From Danio rerio (taxonomy: Eukaryota; Chordata; Actinopteri; Cypriniformes; Danionidae), in NCBI RefSeq assembly GCF_049306965.1, contig NC_133194.1, forward strand, positions 10,009,501 to 10,073,500: DNA of 64,000 nucleotides. The letters run 5' to 3'. Below are positions 15,047 through 27,100 of the stretch, in pieces. Positions within the stretch are counted from its first letter, which is position 1. Every line of letters begins with the position of its first letter. The notes beneath the pieces are model-generated. The model made no database searches. It worked only from the letters and a program-made list of their open reading frames with translations, and had not been told where the DNA came from. A program made the position numbers and the translations under genes.

Positions 15047-15386
15047 GGCTGCACGGTGGTGCAGTGGGTAGCACTGGTCACTGGTTCGAGCCTCGGCTCA
15101 GCTGGGTCAGTTGCCATTTCTGTGTGGAGTTTGTATGATCTCCCTGTGTTAGCGTGAGTTTCCTCTGCGTGCTCTGGTTCTCCCCACAGTCCAAAGATGT
15201 GGTATAGGTGGGGTAAGCTAAATTGTCAATAGTGTATGTGTGTGAATGAGTGTGTATGGGTGTTTCCCAGTGATGGGTTGCAGCTGGAAGGGCATCTGCT
15301 GCATAAAACATATGCTGGATTTGGTGGTTCATTCTGCTGTGGCGACCCCTGATTAATAAAAGGACTAAGCCGAAAAGAAAATGACT
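15047..15386 (+). repeat. DANA-type SINE
   Basis: Head GGCTGCACGGTGGTGCAGTG, B-box-like GGTTCGAGCCTCGG, GGGTTGCAGCTGGAAGGGCA block, and tail GGACTAAGCCGAAAAGAAAA. The head has a short internal deletion compared with the copy at 8609. Confidence 0.88.
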
Positions 15387-16264
15387 AAATCATGACAACT
15401 GATTTGTAGACTGAAATGTTGTATGTGTTCTGGCTTATTATGAAAGACCATTACACAAGTTACACCGTCTTTAAGGCAGCACACAAAACTTTGGCCAAAT
15501 GTGAAATGTAGTATTTGGCCCAGATATTAAAAATGTATGTGTGAGCCACGTAAGTTTAGCCTATCTTGACCCACATTTAAAATACATTTAAATTATTTTT
15601 AAGTAAAGGAAAAAATCTAATCATGTCACTTCGAGAAAAAGTACTCCCATAGTGCACCTAAAGCGCAATTCTTCATGGGTTTATCAATTTCATTGCAGTC
15701 TTGACACTCCAACATACCTGGTCCATGTTCCGGTCCAGTTATGGTTAATTAACTTGGCTGAGACTTGGCCCAGATATGGTCAAAGATTATAGAATATATA
15801 AAACATATCACTCATAATTTTTATAATGGGAAAAAGTGTAACGTCAAAATGGCGAATAAAGCTCTGCCTACTAGCACAGGAGCCAATCATTGACCGCTAT
15901 ATGGCGAATAAAGCCCGCCTTTTAGTACTGGTGTTGTTTAATTTTATCAGTGACTCCTAATTTGAAATTTAATGCTAAGCTTGGCAAGCAGTTTTGAAGA
16001 ATTTGATGTTTCCCCATTCAGAGCATACTGCCCGAGAGGGGTTTCAAAGGTGGCCGCCGAGTGAAATGACTTGCCTTAAAAGGGACTTTGATATGGTCCT
16101 TGTTTGGCCCTTGTCTGGAAGACAGACTTGGTCCAGTCATGTACACTCCTGCATGTGGGTCAAGCAAAAGCTGATTTTGTGGGCCAGAGAAATGTGTGAT
16201 GCTGCCTGCTTGGTTTTCATGGAGGTCGTATTATGAAAGGTTTGGACAGTCCTTGGTGGAAAAC
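15387..16264. other. No gene; repeat-like TGGCCCAGATAT motifs
   Basis: The motif TTGGCCCAGATAT occurs near 15510 and 15754, and related GGCC-rich text lies near 16095-16180, suggesting an old repeat. Two nearly identical 'ATGGCGAATAAAGC' segments occur at 15849 and 15901. The 80-aa frame at 15994 has no known domain. Confidence 0.4.
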
Positions 16265-16267
16265 TAA

Positions 16268-16863
16268 GGCCGCGCTCAAACTATGCTATCCGGACAGTGC
16301 CCAGGCCCGTTTCCTGGATCTTTTGAGAAGTGTGAGTGCTCTGAATCGGGCTCAGGCACGGTTCACTTGGCTGGCCCTGGCCTGGTTGGAAGAGGTGTGC
16401 CTGAGCGCGGTTCACTTGGACTTTCTCACGCCCGAGCCCGGAACTGAAAGTGAGACGTGACTTTTAATATGCATTATTTAATCATTCTTACTGTTCAATT
16501 AACGCAAACTGTCATAGATCATTAAAGACACAAACCCCTCACTGCACGACAGCTGCACTTTCAGCAAACCTCCTAATACCTGCAGCACGTGCACTTTATG
16601 ATTGTTTATGAGCGTCAAAAGTGGCAGATCTGTTCTGCGCAATATTTGACAGCGTGTCACTGCATATCAATTGACTTAAACGATATAACTAAAGAAATCT
16701 CCACTGTGCTGAGCGAGAGCGCTTACTGAGCAGCGCAGCATCGATGACGTAATCGTGCCCAGGCCCGAATGTAATGTGAGTGCGGTCCATCGGGGGAGAC
16801 GGGAGGGGGGACAAGCGTGCTTTGGATCGGTTCAAGTCAACTGTACATAATGTGAGTACAGCC
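16268..16863. mobile_element. Harbinger-like MITE with TAA target duplication
   Basis: TAA at 16265-16267 and 16864-16866 flank inverted ends GGCCGCGCTCAAACTATG and, reversed, GGCTGTACTCACATTATG. A 3-bp TWA duplication fits PIF/Harbinger. The interior has GCCCAGGCCCG motifs at both ends and no transposase. Confidence 0.72.
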
Positions 16864-16974
16864 TAAGAAAATGTAGTCTATATCTAGATGACACGTTTTG
16901 CTTAATGTAATCAAACTATTTATTTGATTAAGTTTAGATTACACTTGAGTTTAGATTTGAATTTCATTGCTCAG

Positions 16975-17160
16975 TTTCATTCTTCAATGATTTTCAAGCT
17001 AAGCTAAGCTTAAAGTGATCCCGCTAGACCCAGAGACTGGCTGAATGGATTTAAAAAAGTTGTAAAACTCAACTGTTAAGCTCTAGGGAAGTTGTAAAAC
17101 GAGCCTATTTCCAAAAAGCGGAGTGTTCTTTAAACCTGATAACACAATTCAGATTACATG
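16975..17160. repeat. GCTAAGCTAAGC-type dispersed repeat
   Basis: AAGCTAAGCTAAGCTTAAAG followed by GGCTGAATGGAT and GTAAAACTCAACTGTTAAGC. The same string of motifs recurs near 22625, 23155 and 23705. Confidence 0.65.
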
Positions 17161-17199
17161 TAATCAGTTACTACCCAGTAAATGCACTTAGGTTTGTAG

Positions 17200-18160
17200 T
17201 GGCTGTCCTCACAGACTTAAATAATTGACTTTTTATGTAGACAAATTCCTCCTCCTTTCACTTTCATACATGAGTTCTGCATCGTCTCCTAGATAATAGG
17301 GTCAGGAGTCGGTGAGTGTGGGATCAGGATTGTTTTCTCATTCAAATTCAAGTAGCTTTATTGAGTCGTCCCCTTCAAAGAAAGACTTGCTGATGTGCTT
17401 TTAGGGGAAGCATTCAAAGGGAGAGCGAGGAAACCGCTTGAACTTTTGCCACTCTCTCCATTCTGGCTGAAAATACACAGTTTCTTCTCTTCTCTCTCGC
17501 TCACTCGTTTTCCCATTCCGCTTTTCCTCTGTTCCATTTCCAGGGATATCATTTCTTATCCAGACTTGTTGAAATGTTCTTGGTAGGGGGGTTAGATCTG
17601 GGGGTAAAGGGAGAGAAAAGAGACGGGTGGGGAGCAACTCAGGAATCGGCTGGTAATTACCTCTGAGCATTTGGAGAAGAGGATGTGGTTTCAGTTTACA
17701 CGCTCGGCCTCATTCTTTCTCTCCTCCCTGGCTCCCTTTTGGCCACTCAGACGCTCCATTTGCTTCTCGTCTCCTCGCCGCTTCTTTCACGCCATTTGTA
17801 TGAGGAATGTGGAGACGTGCACAAAAGGAACAGAACGAGATGAAGTGAGGCAGATTAGAGCAAAGGGAGAGATTGAGAGAATGATTGAGCTTGTTTGAAG
17901 AAAATGAATGGAGCTGATTAAAGACAACTAATGATAATAATGGCCTTACCTTTTATTAAGGGCATGCTGACGTGGTGATGAAACTCATGTGGATAAATGT
18001 GAATAAGAAAAGCAATTCTGTCTTCTGTTAGAAATTTAAAGATGAAGCTCATTGAATGTAATGTACAAACTTACAAATTCATTTGCCCCCATGATCTTGA
18101 ATCAAAAACCAGAATTTTCCCTGAATGTTTTTCATTTCTAGTCTAATGGAAGACAATCTA
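17200..18160. other. Block that looks single-copy in the crabp2 upstream region
   Basis: About 1 kb of balanced base composition with no repeat end or internal similarity, in an interval otherwise full of repeats. Open frames on both strands (60-89 aa) have no domain. It contains a pyrimidine-rich stretch (17450-17530) and TAAT-core sites near 17925. It could be a distal regulatory element or single-copy spacer; nothing in the sequence alone decides. Confidence 0.4.
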
Positions 18161-18171
18161 GGGTTGGCTAT

Positions 18172-19780
18172 CAGTCTTTTAGGGTGGGATAATGAGTCCC
18201 TTTAGGGTGGGGTTGTTAGTCTTTTAGGATGGGACAATTAGTCCTTTACGGGCATGCTATCCGCTTGTTAAGTTTGACGTCATGCGAAGCGGCTTCCGGG
18301 TCCAAGCGCTCCATTCAACTGAATGGGTAGACTCATGAAATGGTAATAATAAACGTTTACAAAGTGAAAAAATACTTTCGGAAATCACGATCGCAATATA
18401 TATGTTCATGCCTAATATCCGATGGCCAGAAAGTGATTCTTTTATTATGAATTGTTAAATTTTTGGTATTTGTTATGTAGCAAACCCAGAGATTGTTGTG
18501 TACACTATGACTTTATATAAAATTACCTTTAATGTGTGATAGTAATACAACGTGATCATAAACGAATGATTTCTCCACTCAAATGAATAGCGGCTTGGAC
18601 CCGGAAACAGTATTACCTACGTCACCACTTAACAATCGGATCAGTCCCTTAGGGTGGGGCTATCTGTCCTTTAAGGTGGGAATATGAGTCCTTTAAGATG
18701 GAACTATCATTCCTTTATGGTGTACTATCAGCCATTTAGGGCGGGACTATCAGTCCTTTTGGGTGGGGTTATCAGTCTTTTAGGACGAGTTTTTTAGTTT
18801 TGGGACTATATTGGTCATTTAGGGCCAAACTATGAGTCCTTTAGGGCGGAGCTATCAAAGAATGGGCAACTAGTCTTTTAGATTATCAGCCCTTTAGGGT
18901 GTGCTATCAGCCATTTAGGGCGAGATTATAAGTTCTTTAGGGCGGGGCTATCAGTCAATTAGGGTGGGGCTATCAGTCCTTTAGGAAGGAGCTATCTGTC
19001 CTTTAGGATAGGCCATCAGTCTTTTGGGTTTGGGACTATCAGTCATTTAGGGCGAGAATATAATTCCTTTAGGGTGTGCTATCAGCCATTTCAGGGCTAT
19101 CAGACCTTTAGGCTGGGGTTATCAGTCCTTTAGGATGGGTTTTTTGGGTTTGGGACTATCAGTCATTTAGGCCTGAATTATGAGTGCTTTAGGTCGAGAC
19201 TTTCAGTCCTTTACGGTGGAGCCATCAGTACTTTAGGACTGTTTTTTAGGGTTTAGGACTATATCAGTCAGTTAAGGTGGAACTATCAGTCATTTAGGGT
19301 GGAGCTATCAGTACTTTAGGATGGGTCACCAGTCCTTTAGGTTATCAGTCATTTAGGGCGGGACTGTCAGCCCTTTAGGGTTTGCTATCAGCCATTTAGG
19401 GCGGGACAATAAGTCCTTTAGGGCGGGGCTATCAGTCCTTTGGGAAGGAGCTATCAGTCCTTTAGGACAGGCCATTAGTCTTTTAAGTTTGGGACTATCA
19501 GCCATTCAGGGCGGGACTATAAGTACATAAGGGCAGGGTTGTCAGTCCTTTTAGGTTTGGGACTATCAGTCATTTAGGGCGGGACTTTTAGTCCTTTAGG
19601 GTGGGGTTATCAGTCCTTTAGGATGGGTCTTTTGGGTTTGGGACTATATCTGACATTTAGGGTGGCACTATGAGTCATATAGGGTGGGACTATAAGTCCT
19701 TTAGGGTGGAGCTATCAGATCCTTTAAGGTGGGATTATAGTCCTTTAAGGCAGGGCCATCAATCTTTTAGGGTAGTTTCT
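18172..19780. repeat. Degenerate minisatellite, units built on TCCTTTAGGGTGGGGCTATCAG
   Basis: Dozens of variable units of about 20-24 bases with the core CAGTCCTTTAGGG, then GGGGCTAT or GGGACTAT. Higher-order blocks are visible: a TTTTGGGTTTGGGACTATCA version recurs near 19023, 19143, 19550 and 19630. A palindromic MITE interrupts the array at about 18251-18642. No CRISPR-like regular spacer exists. Confidence 0.93.
18251..18642. mobile_element. Long-TIR MITE inside the minisatellite
   Basis: The left arm (ATCCGCTTGTTAAGTTTGAC, then GGCTTCCGGGTCCAAGC) is mirrored by the right arm (GGCTTGGACCCGGAAACAG, then CACTTAACAATCGGAT). Arms are about 60-70 bases, with an AT-rich centre. The minisatellite continues on both sides (GGCATGCTAT left, ATCAGTCC right). 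The target duplication is too short to fix. Confidence 0.78.
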
Positions 19781-19789
19781 GCACTGCCT

Positions 19790-20517
19790 TAGTGGGAGGC
19801 AGTGGTTCGACCAATGTGATAGGATTCATCTATAAAATCTATCTCCTCATTCTTGTTGGGTCGTGCCGATAGGGATTCTGGTGAACAGTAATCCTCCACT
19901 GGCAATTCAAATCTTCCTCCATCTTCCAGTGATACAATTGGTTGCCAAATTATGAAATCATGTTCCCCTCTACATTTTTTCTCACTCCAGAAACTATTTC
20001 AATTGGATGCATCTCATGAAACGGTAAAATGGACAATCTTAACTTCCGTTTCATACTTCATTTAACCATGATGCAACCTGTGCCATATAAAAAAAAATGT
20101 AAGCATACAGCATTACTTCCCACGTGAGTTTATGCGAATGTACGTCATTATGATACAAGAGAACTCTGGAACCATATCAGGTCACTGATCTAATATAGAG
20201 AACTTTCCAGATAGATCAGTGCATCAGATCCATTTGCCAAGGGTGCGGTTTAAAGTCACTGTTGTTGTAAATGATGTCAACTTCACGCACAGACTGACTG
20301 TTTCACTTAACAAGACCTCAATGTATCAACAGAAGCCAAAGATTTTGTTGTTTTTTTGTCTATAAGCAGAGGTGCAACTTTGGTCTGTCGTGGTTTGGTT
20401 TACATTTAGATACTAGGTGATATAAAAACAATTAAGCTGAATATAAAAAAAAATTTAGTGTATAAAGCTAAAAGGAATTATAGGCCACAAAACTATGTGT
20501 CAAAAAGTATAAGCCTA
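19790..20517. other. No gene or clear repeat
   Basis: Mostly single-copy-looking sequence with moderate GC. No exon signals fit a recognised protein. Confidence 0.45.
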
Positions 20518-20905
20518 CACTGCAAAAAATGCTTTTTTTACTTACATTTTTTGTCTTGTTTCTAGTCCAAATATCTAAAAGTTCCTAAATCAAGAAGAAT
20601 TTTCTTAACAAGCAAAACAAATTGCCTTGTTTTGAGAAATATTATGCCAATATTAAGTCAGTTTTTCCTTAAAACAAGCAAAATAATCTTACGTCAAAAG
20701 AAAAAACAAGATTAATTTGCTTACCCCATTGGCAGATTATTTTGCTTGTTTTAAGGAAAAACTGACTTAATATTGGCATAATATTTCTCAAAACAAGGCA
20801 ATATGTTTTGCTTGTCTAAAAAATGCTTCTTGATATAAGAAATTTTAGATATTTAGAATAGAAACAAGACAAAAAATCTAAGCAAGAAAAGCATTTTTTG
20901 CAGTG
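20518..20905. mobile_element. Palindromic MITE (Angel-like)
   Basis: A nearly perfect 388-bp inverted repeat: CACTGCAAAAAATGC at the left, GCATTTTTTGCAGTG at the right, TA on both sides. The arms match over about 170 bases, with AAACAAGCAAAATAATCT mirrored near the centre. The single strand could fold into one long hairpin. Resembles the Angel-type MITEs described in zebrafish; the family name is from memory. Confidence 0.85.
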
Positions 20906-22186
20906 TAATTTGTTGTTAATAAGGACTTGTTGTAAAGACTTGAGTGAATCGTGTAATAAATGTATAAATAAAAATATTCACCATTAATGTTTTGTATGTG
21001 AACAAAATGTAAGGTTAAACAATGTACACTGTCAAACTAACCACTTTACTTGATGTAAATCACTTGTCCTGGACGTTGATCAAAGACATCAACCAAGTAT
21101 ATCTATGTTTTTTATAGACCTATTGATTGCAGATAGACACATGCGAAAAGTTAATTATAAATAAATCCAACAAGTTCTCAGTGAAAATTACACCTCTGCC
21201 TCTGTGTGTATTTTTGACTCTCAAAGTGACAGTAGCTATAGACTTGCATTTTTGATTACCGAAGGACCAGAGTTTCAGCTAAAAATCTCCTTTAGTCATC
21301 AGTTAAAGAAAGCCAGCTACATCTCAGAGGAAATTACCAGCAGTTTCTCATTTATTTCTAAATGTAATTATACACTTTTTATAATTTCATTGTCATAAGC
21401 AACTTAATTTGTATTATATTATCCTTTTGATACATAAATACTGTTAGTCTTAACAAGTCACGGTCGATTTAAATGTGTTCAAATCTTTAGTGGAAATTGA
21501 GGGTCTTGTTAGGACACAGACAGCAGCGCTCAGCAAGAAACAGAAGACAGCCGAGATTTGTAGCTGTGATATGATTGACTGACAATGGCTGACTGTTGTG
21601 CTTGAATACTAACAAAGCCCAGCATGAGATGTCTTTGTTGGCATGTTTGTATGAGAGAAAGGAATACGAATAATATAGAGGTTTCCTTGCATTTAAAACC
21701 ATTTGAATTTTTAAACAAAAGCTCAGTGTTTGACAAAAACATACTGGAATGCTTTCCAGGTCACTATAGCCTACAAGACTAATAAAATAAGTCTTAACAT
21801 TTTTTAAACATGGCACACTGTAGATGTTTGAATTGAGATCCCATGGCAAGAAGTAACACTCCACTTGTTTTTTTATATATATATATATATTTATATATTC
21901 TATTATATTTATATATATTTTATATCTGCCCTACACAGTTAAACAGTTGAGTTTTATAATTTTTTAATCTATTCAGCTGAACTTAAGGCCTAGCGGGTGT
22001 ACTTTTAGCTTAGCTTAGCATAAATCATTAAATCAGATTAGACCATTAGCATCTTGAAAATGAGGAGTTTCTATTTTAGTTGGAACTTGTAGGAATTCTG
22101 TCTTATTTCTGCATAATTATCAACAAACTATGCTGCCGTTCCATGACTGAAGCAGGCGCAATGATATTATGCAGCGCTGCTACCTA
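20906..22186. other. AT-rich spacer, no gene
   Basis: Contains a short TA tract near 21870-21890 and GCTTAGCTTAGC motifs near 22008. A 125-aa minus frame (21864-21487) has no known domain and no splice context. The end (22130-22186) belongs to the sequence invaded at 22207. Confidence 0.45.
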
Positions 22187-22421
22187 GTTACCTGGGGATT
22201 ATTTTCGTACGAATTCGTACGAGTTCAGTCGTACGAAATGGTACGATTTTAAAAAGGAGGCGTGGCACCTGACCCCACCCCTAACCCCAACCGTCATTGG
22301 GGGATAAGCAAATCGTACTAAATTGTACGAATTAGATCGTACGAATTCATACGAATTAGCCACTAAATGAAAAAGTTACGAATTGCCGTGAGATTGTGTT
22401 GGTTACCTGGGGATTATTTTC
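22187..22421. mobile_element. CGTACGAATTCGTACG-type insert between 20-bp direct repeats
   Basis: A 195-bp insert (22207-22401) is rich in GTACGAA palindromes at both ends and has a central CCCCACCCCTAACCCC segment. A perfect 20-bp direct repeat, GTTACCTGGGGATTATTTTC, flanks it (22187-22206 and 22402-22421). No tRNA-like promoter or poly-A tail is visible. Confidence 0.75.
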
Positions 22422-22569
22422 AGGCACAGCGTAATATCATTGCACTTGCTGTAGCTAAAGTCGCTTGACTATCAGTCAGAATGAGAGTATAGTTCATATT
22501 GTTATTGCAACTTTTCCTTTTCTTTCGATCTTAGTAAGCAATGTTACTAAAGTAAATCTTTAAATGGGT

Positions 22570-23760
22570 TAATTAACAAAATTTTGACATTTTTGAGGCT
22601 AATTGTCTAATACATGATTTATGCTAAGCTGAGCTAAGCTAAAAGTGCTCCCACCAAACAGCTGAATAAATTCAAAAAGCCACACCCTAAGTTGTTTTGG
22701 AGAAAAGAGCCTACAACTATAAAATATATTAATATATAGATTATATCTAGAGAAATAAGTCTGTAAATTGACAGAAAACTCACTGGCAGTTTATTACGAG
22801 GCTTTTGTATCATATTATACAACACCAACCCAGACTATATATCACTTTAAATTATTAAAAATGTTAATAAAAGTCACTTTTTCAACCTTTTTAAGGTTAA
22901 AAGTAAATACAATAAAAATATAAATCACAAAATAAGGAAAACTGTTAATATACAGATATTGCTTTTACAATGTAGCCAAAAAAAGTTAACTCAAATATTG
23001 TGTCGGACTACTTTTAGCCTTGATTATGGTCTGCATTCATAAAGGCGTTGTTCTGACAACCTTTATGCCATGTCCACAAGTTATTGCTATTAAAAGCTCA
23101 GTTTTTGGCCTAAAATGCAGAGGTTAAGCTTAATTGGTGGCCAATTCATAACATAACTAAGCTAAAACTGCTCTCACCAAACGACTGAATGTATTCAACA
23201 ATGGTAAAACTCAACTGTTTAACTCTAACCTATTTCCAATAAAGTGAATTGTTACCTTTATGTTAGCACACATTAAGTGGCTTCAGAGAAAAGCGCCTAC
23301 AACAATATGTATTAATATATATGGAAATAATAGAGAAATCTACTGGCAGTAGGTTTTTGTACCGTAAACAACACCAACAGAGACAATTTATCAATTTAAA
23401 CTGATAACATTTTTTAATAAAAGTCAGTTTTTCATCATTATCAATGATAAAAGTAAAATAAAATCACAAAAAAAACGGAAAACTGTTAATTTTTACATGT
23501 TAAATTTGTTAATTTAACATTGTTTTTACAGTGTCGGACTACTTCTAGCCTTGATTATGGTCTACATTAAAAAATGCAAAGTTTTGTCAACCTTTATGCT
23601 ATGTCCACAAGTTAGTTTCTATTAAAAGCTCATTTTTTAGCTTTAAATGCAGAGGTTAATTGGTGGCCAATTCATAACATAACACGAATATGAATGGTTC
23701 ATACTAAGCTAAACAAAAACTGCTCCCGGCAAACGGCTGAATGGATTCAACAATGGTAAA
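22570..23760. repeat. Local tandem duplication of a 0.55-kb repeat-derived block
   Basis: Two tandem units: each has the GCTAAGCTAAAA / ACGGCTGAATG-type start, an AAAAGTCA(C/G)TTTTTCA segment, then GTGTCGGACTACTT and GGTGGCCAATTCATAACATA (near 23140 and 23664). Divergence is clear, so the duplication is old. A third copy of the GTGTCGGAC(T/C)ACTT part is in crabp2 intron 2 at 26044. Confidence 0.75.
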
Positions 23761-24131
23761 ATGGCTGTTTACCTAAAGAAGTGATGTGTTAAAGCATGCA
23801 CACATTAAGTGGCTTTGGAGAAAAGCGCCTTCAAAATGACAAATAACATGTATTTGGGTGTAGGCTAATTGAAGGAATTACCAGAATGACCCGATTGCTC
23901 AAAGCAAATGGTGGGGCAAACTGAGGTCTCCATGGATTTTTACTGGAAGCAGCAGCGGCCGCCCATTAAAACCGAGCACAGGCGCAAACGCTCCGGATTG
24001 GTGGAGAACTCAACAGCGCACAAACAGACTGAGAGAGAGAAAGATCGCTGAACACCGGCGGATGAGAGAGGAGAAAGAAAGTGAGACAGAGAGGGAGAGA
24101 GCAGCAGAGTGAAAGAAAGACACGCAGAAAC

Positions 24132-27100
24132 ATGGAATCTAACACGGAGAAAACATTCGCGGACTTTTCTGGATCCTGGAAAATGAAAAGCTCCGAAAAC
24201 TTCGAGGAGCTTTTGAAAGCGCTCGGTGAGTCTTAAAGAATCGTCATTATATCTAATTTTCAAACCCATTTATTTATGAATTATTCTGCTACTTAAATTT
24301 AGGATATTCAAAAAGTTGTCTTACATTATTAGATGAGAAATTGCAAATGATAAAGTTATTTTCATACACTGGAAACCAAATTATTCATTAGATTTAATCA
24401 TTTCTTAATCGTTGCAAACAGTTTATAAGTGCTGAATTTAAGCAAACAAATTAAATTGTCATGTTCAACTTCATTTGTTTGTTTGAATTAAGCCAATATT
24501 TGCAACCACTCACCCAAAAAGTGTTCAGTCAATTCAATGAATTATTTTTTTCTCTGTTTGTTGTGAGTCTTTAAAAAAGAAGAAGTTTGCTTTAGATTGT
24601 TAAAAGAAATCTTTTTTTTTTTAAATCTGGGACAAAAAAACTGTTTATTAGCTATATATTTATTTTTAAAAATTAATTAAACTTTAAATTTTTTATCATC
24701 TGACAAGAAAATTAAGCCATGAACATCCTGAATGACTGCATGTGATGTCAGGATCTTTATTTATATATAATTTAAAAGAAACATCAATGGGAAGCTGCAT
24801 GGAAAAAAGTTCTGCTTCATTTCCTCGTGGGATTGTGATTAGACTCACAGACCCTAATACAGGGCCCCTCGGCCAGCCGCTAGGCTCTGCAGACACACCG
24901 TCCCTCGACCCCAATTATTCACTCCAGGGCAAGTTCACTTAGATCAAGTTTGCTGGCGCCCCTAATTGAAACAAACGGGACAGTGAGTTCACTGTCTTGG
25001 CTTAATAGTTTAAAGGCTTACATTTCCCTGGGTGTTTTATGATTGCATAAATGTGTGACTGCAGTTTAAATTGTAAAGCATTCCAGTGCAGACTGGACAC
25101 GCTCATTAAGAACAGGAAACTGAGCGAGGGAAAAGTTGCTTTGATTGTTGATCATGATGAATGAGCTTTTAATTTCATGTGTACATGTGTGTTCTACAGG
25201 TGTAAATGTCTTTCTTAGGAAGATTGCAGTTGCAGCAGCTTCCAAACCAGCAGTTGAGATCTCACAGCAGGGGGAGAGCCTGTCTGTTCAGACCTCCACC
25301 AGCGTTCGGACCACTCATGTGTCCTTCACGGTGGGCGAGTCCTTCAATGAGACTACGGTGGATGGACGACCATGCACAGTACGCCACAAATTCTCTCTAT
25401 TAATTCAGCATTCAGAACTTTAGAATATTAAATATTTCTATTAGAATTATATAATACATTTTAATATTATAATTTATCTCTGTAAATTGCATTCCTCTGT
25501 TAGACTTTGCTGCAATTCTACAGTTATTTACTGCAAAAACACCCAGTAAAATACTACATTCATTTTTTACAGTTTACTACTGTAATATGCACTGGATTGT
25601 GGCTCATTTTAAAACTTTTACAGTAGCTATTAAGTATTATAAATTTGCGGTATTCTACTGTAATGAAAGTAATCAAGTACTGCTACTGTAATTGAAGAAA
25701 ATTATGAGACAGTTGATGAAAATCTATGTTTAGAATTTATTTAATTCAACAGAAAATACTAAAAATAAAGGTTTTGTACTGCTAGTGTAAAACGTAAATA
25801 AATTACAGTAAAAGTACTGTAAAAATTGCCACACTGTAAAATTAAAATCTCTTAAAGGGGATTTTACCATAAAAAGAAGTTGTGGTAAAGCTATTTTACA
25901 GTAAAATGAAATTGCACTATAGGGCCCTGCTAATGTAAAACATATTTACATGTAAGTTACTATCAGTTGCTGTAACTGGCAACAGTAAATTACCGCAAAA
26001 ATATAATAAAATGTCTAAAAGTGCACATAAGCATACAGCAGGAATAATGTACTCTCTCTAGCCAAAAAGAGTACTCAAATATTGTGTCGGACCACTTTTA
26101 GCCCTGATAACATTTTGCATTCATAAAGACAATGTTTTGATGACCTTAATGCCATGTCACAAAGTTAATTTCTATTCAGAGGTGCATTTTTGGCTTTAAA
26201 TGCTGAGGTTAAGCTTAATTGATGCTTGATCTAGATAGGTTAATCTTCTGGTTGCTATTCGGGAATAGGGTCATGGGATACGTCTTCAAACATTGTTAAA
26301 TAAGAACTGAAAAAACATACAAACTACATTGGTTTGGGTAAAAATAAACACATCTGTAGCATATTAATAGTCAGTGTTGGGGTAAAGTGTTGCAATCTTT
26401 TGTTAATTCTTTACAAAAATTACTAAATATGTTACTTAGTTAATGTTTTAGGAAATTAATACGTTATGGTACTTTTTTCATGTAAAATGTATTTGGCAGC
26501 ATGGTGGCTCAGTGGACAGCACTGTCGCCTCACAGCTAGAAGGTCACTGGTTCAAATCCCGGCAGGGCCAGTTGGCATTTGTGTTTTGGCGTGGGTTTCC
26601 TCCAAGTCCTCAGTTTCTCCCACAATCCAAAGACGTGCTATAAGTGAATTAAATAAAATAAATTGGCTGTTGTGTATGAGTGTGTATGGGTGTTTCTTTT
26701 TAACTGTTTATTTTTATTTTTTATTTTTGTAAAAACATATTCACATTTAAGCTAGAAATACAGTAAGTAGCATGTTTCTACATCATATACAACAACACGT
26801 CTGCATTTTATGAAATTTCTCTTAACAAAGGGATAGGAAAACATCATTAAATAAATGTAAAAACAATGTAAATGGCTCGACGTTTTTAAAAGTAACTCGT
26901 TATTTTACAAGTTACATAAAAAGTAATCTGATTACATTTTTGCATTACTTGTAATGCGATACCAGACACTATTAATCCCTGCGACAAAGGGCTAGTCTCC
27001 TAAAGATTGCTTGAAATAAAATTACAATGTTTATTTTGCTAGCTCACACTGTTCTTCTTAAGTCGAATACTTAATCTGTGCCAGTTTTCTGGTAATCTTT

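Noticed and set aside
18172-19780. CRISPR-like array
   Set aside because: Units are contiguous and variable with no constant repeat or unique spacers, and the genome is eukaryotic.
21487-21864. 125-aa minus-strand frame
   Set aside because: No recognisable domain, no splice context, and AT-rich surroundings; length is within chance for this window.
23940-24269. 109-aa minus-strand frame
   Set aside because: Antisense to crabp2 exon 1 and its 5' UTR.
24920-25000. A DR5 or DR2 retinoic acid response element
   Set aside because: The AGTTCA half-sites are not spaced as a direct repeat; they are only noted as part of a candidate block.
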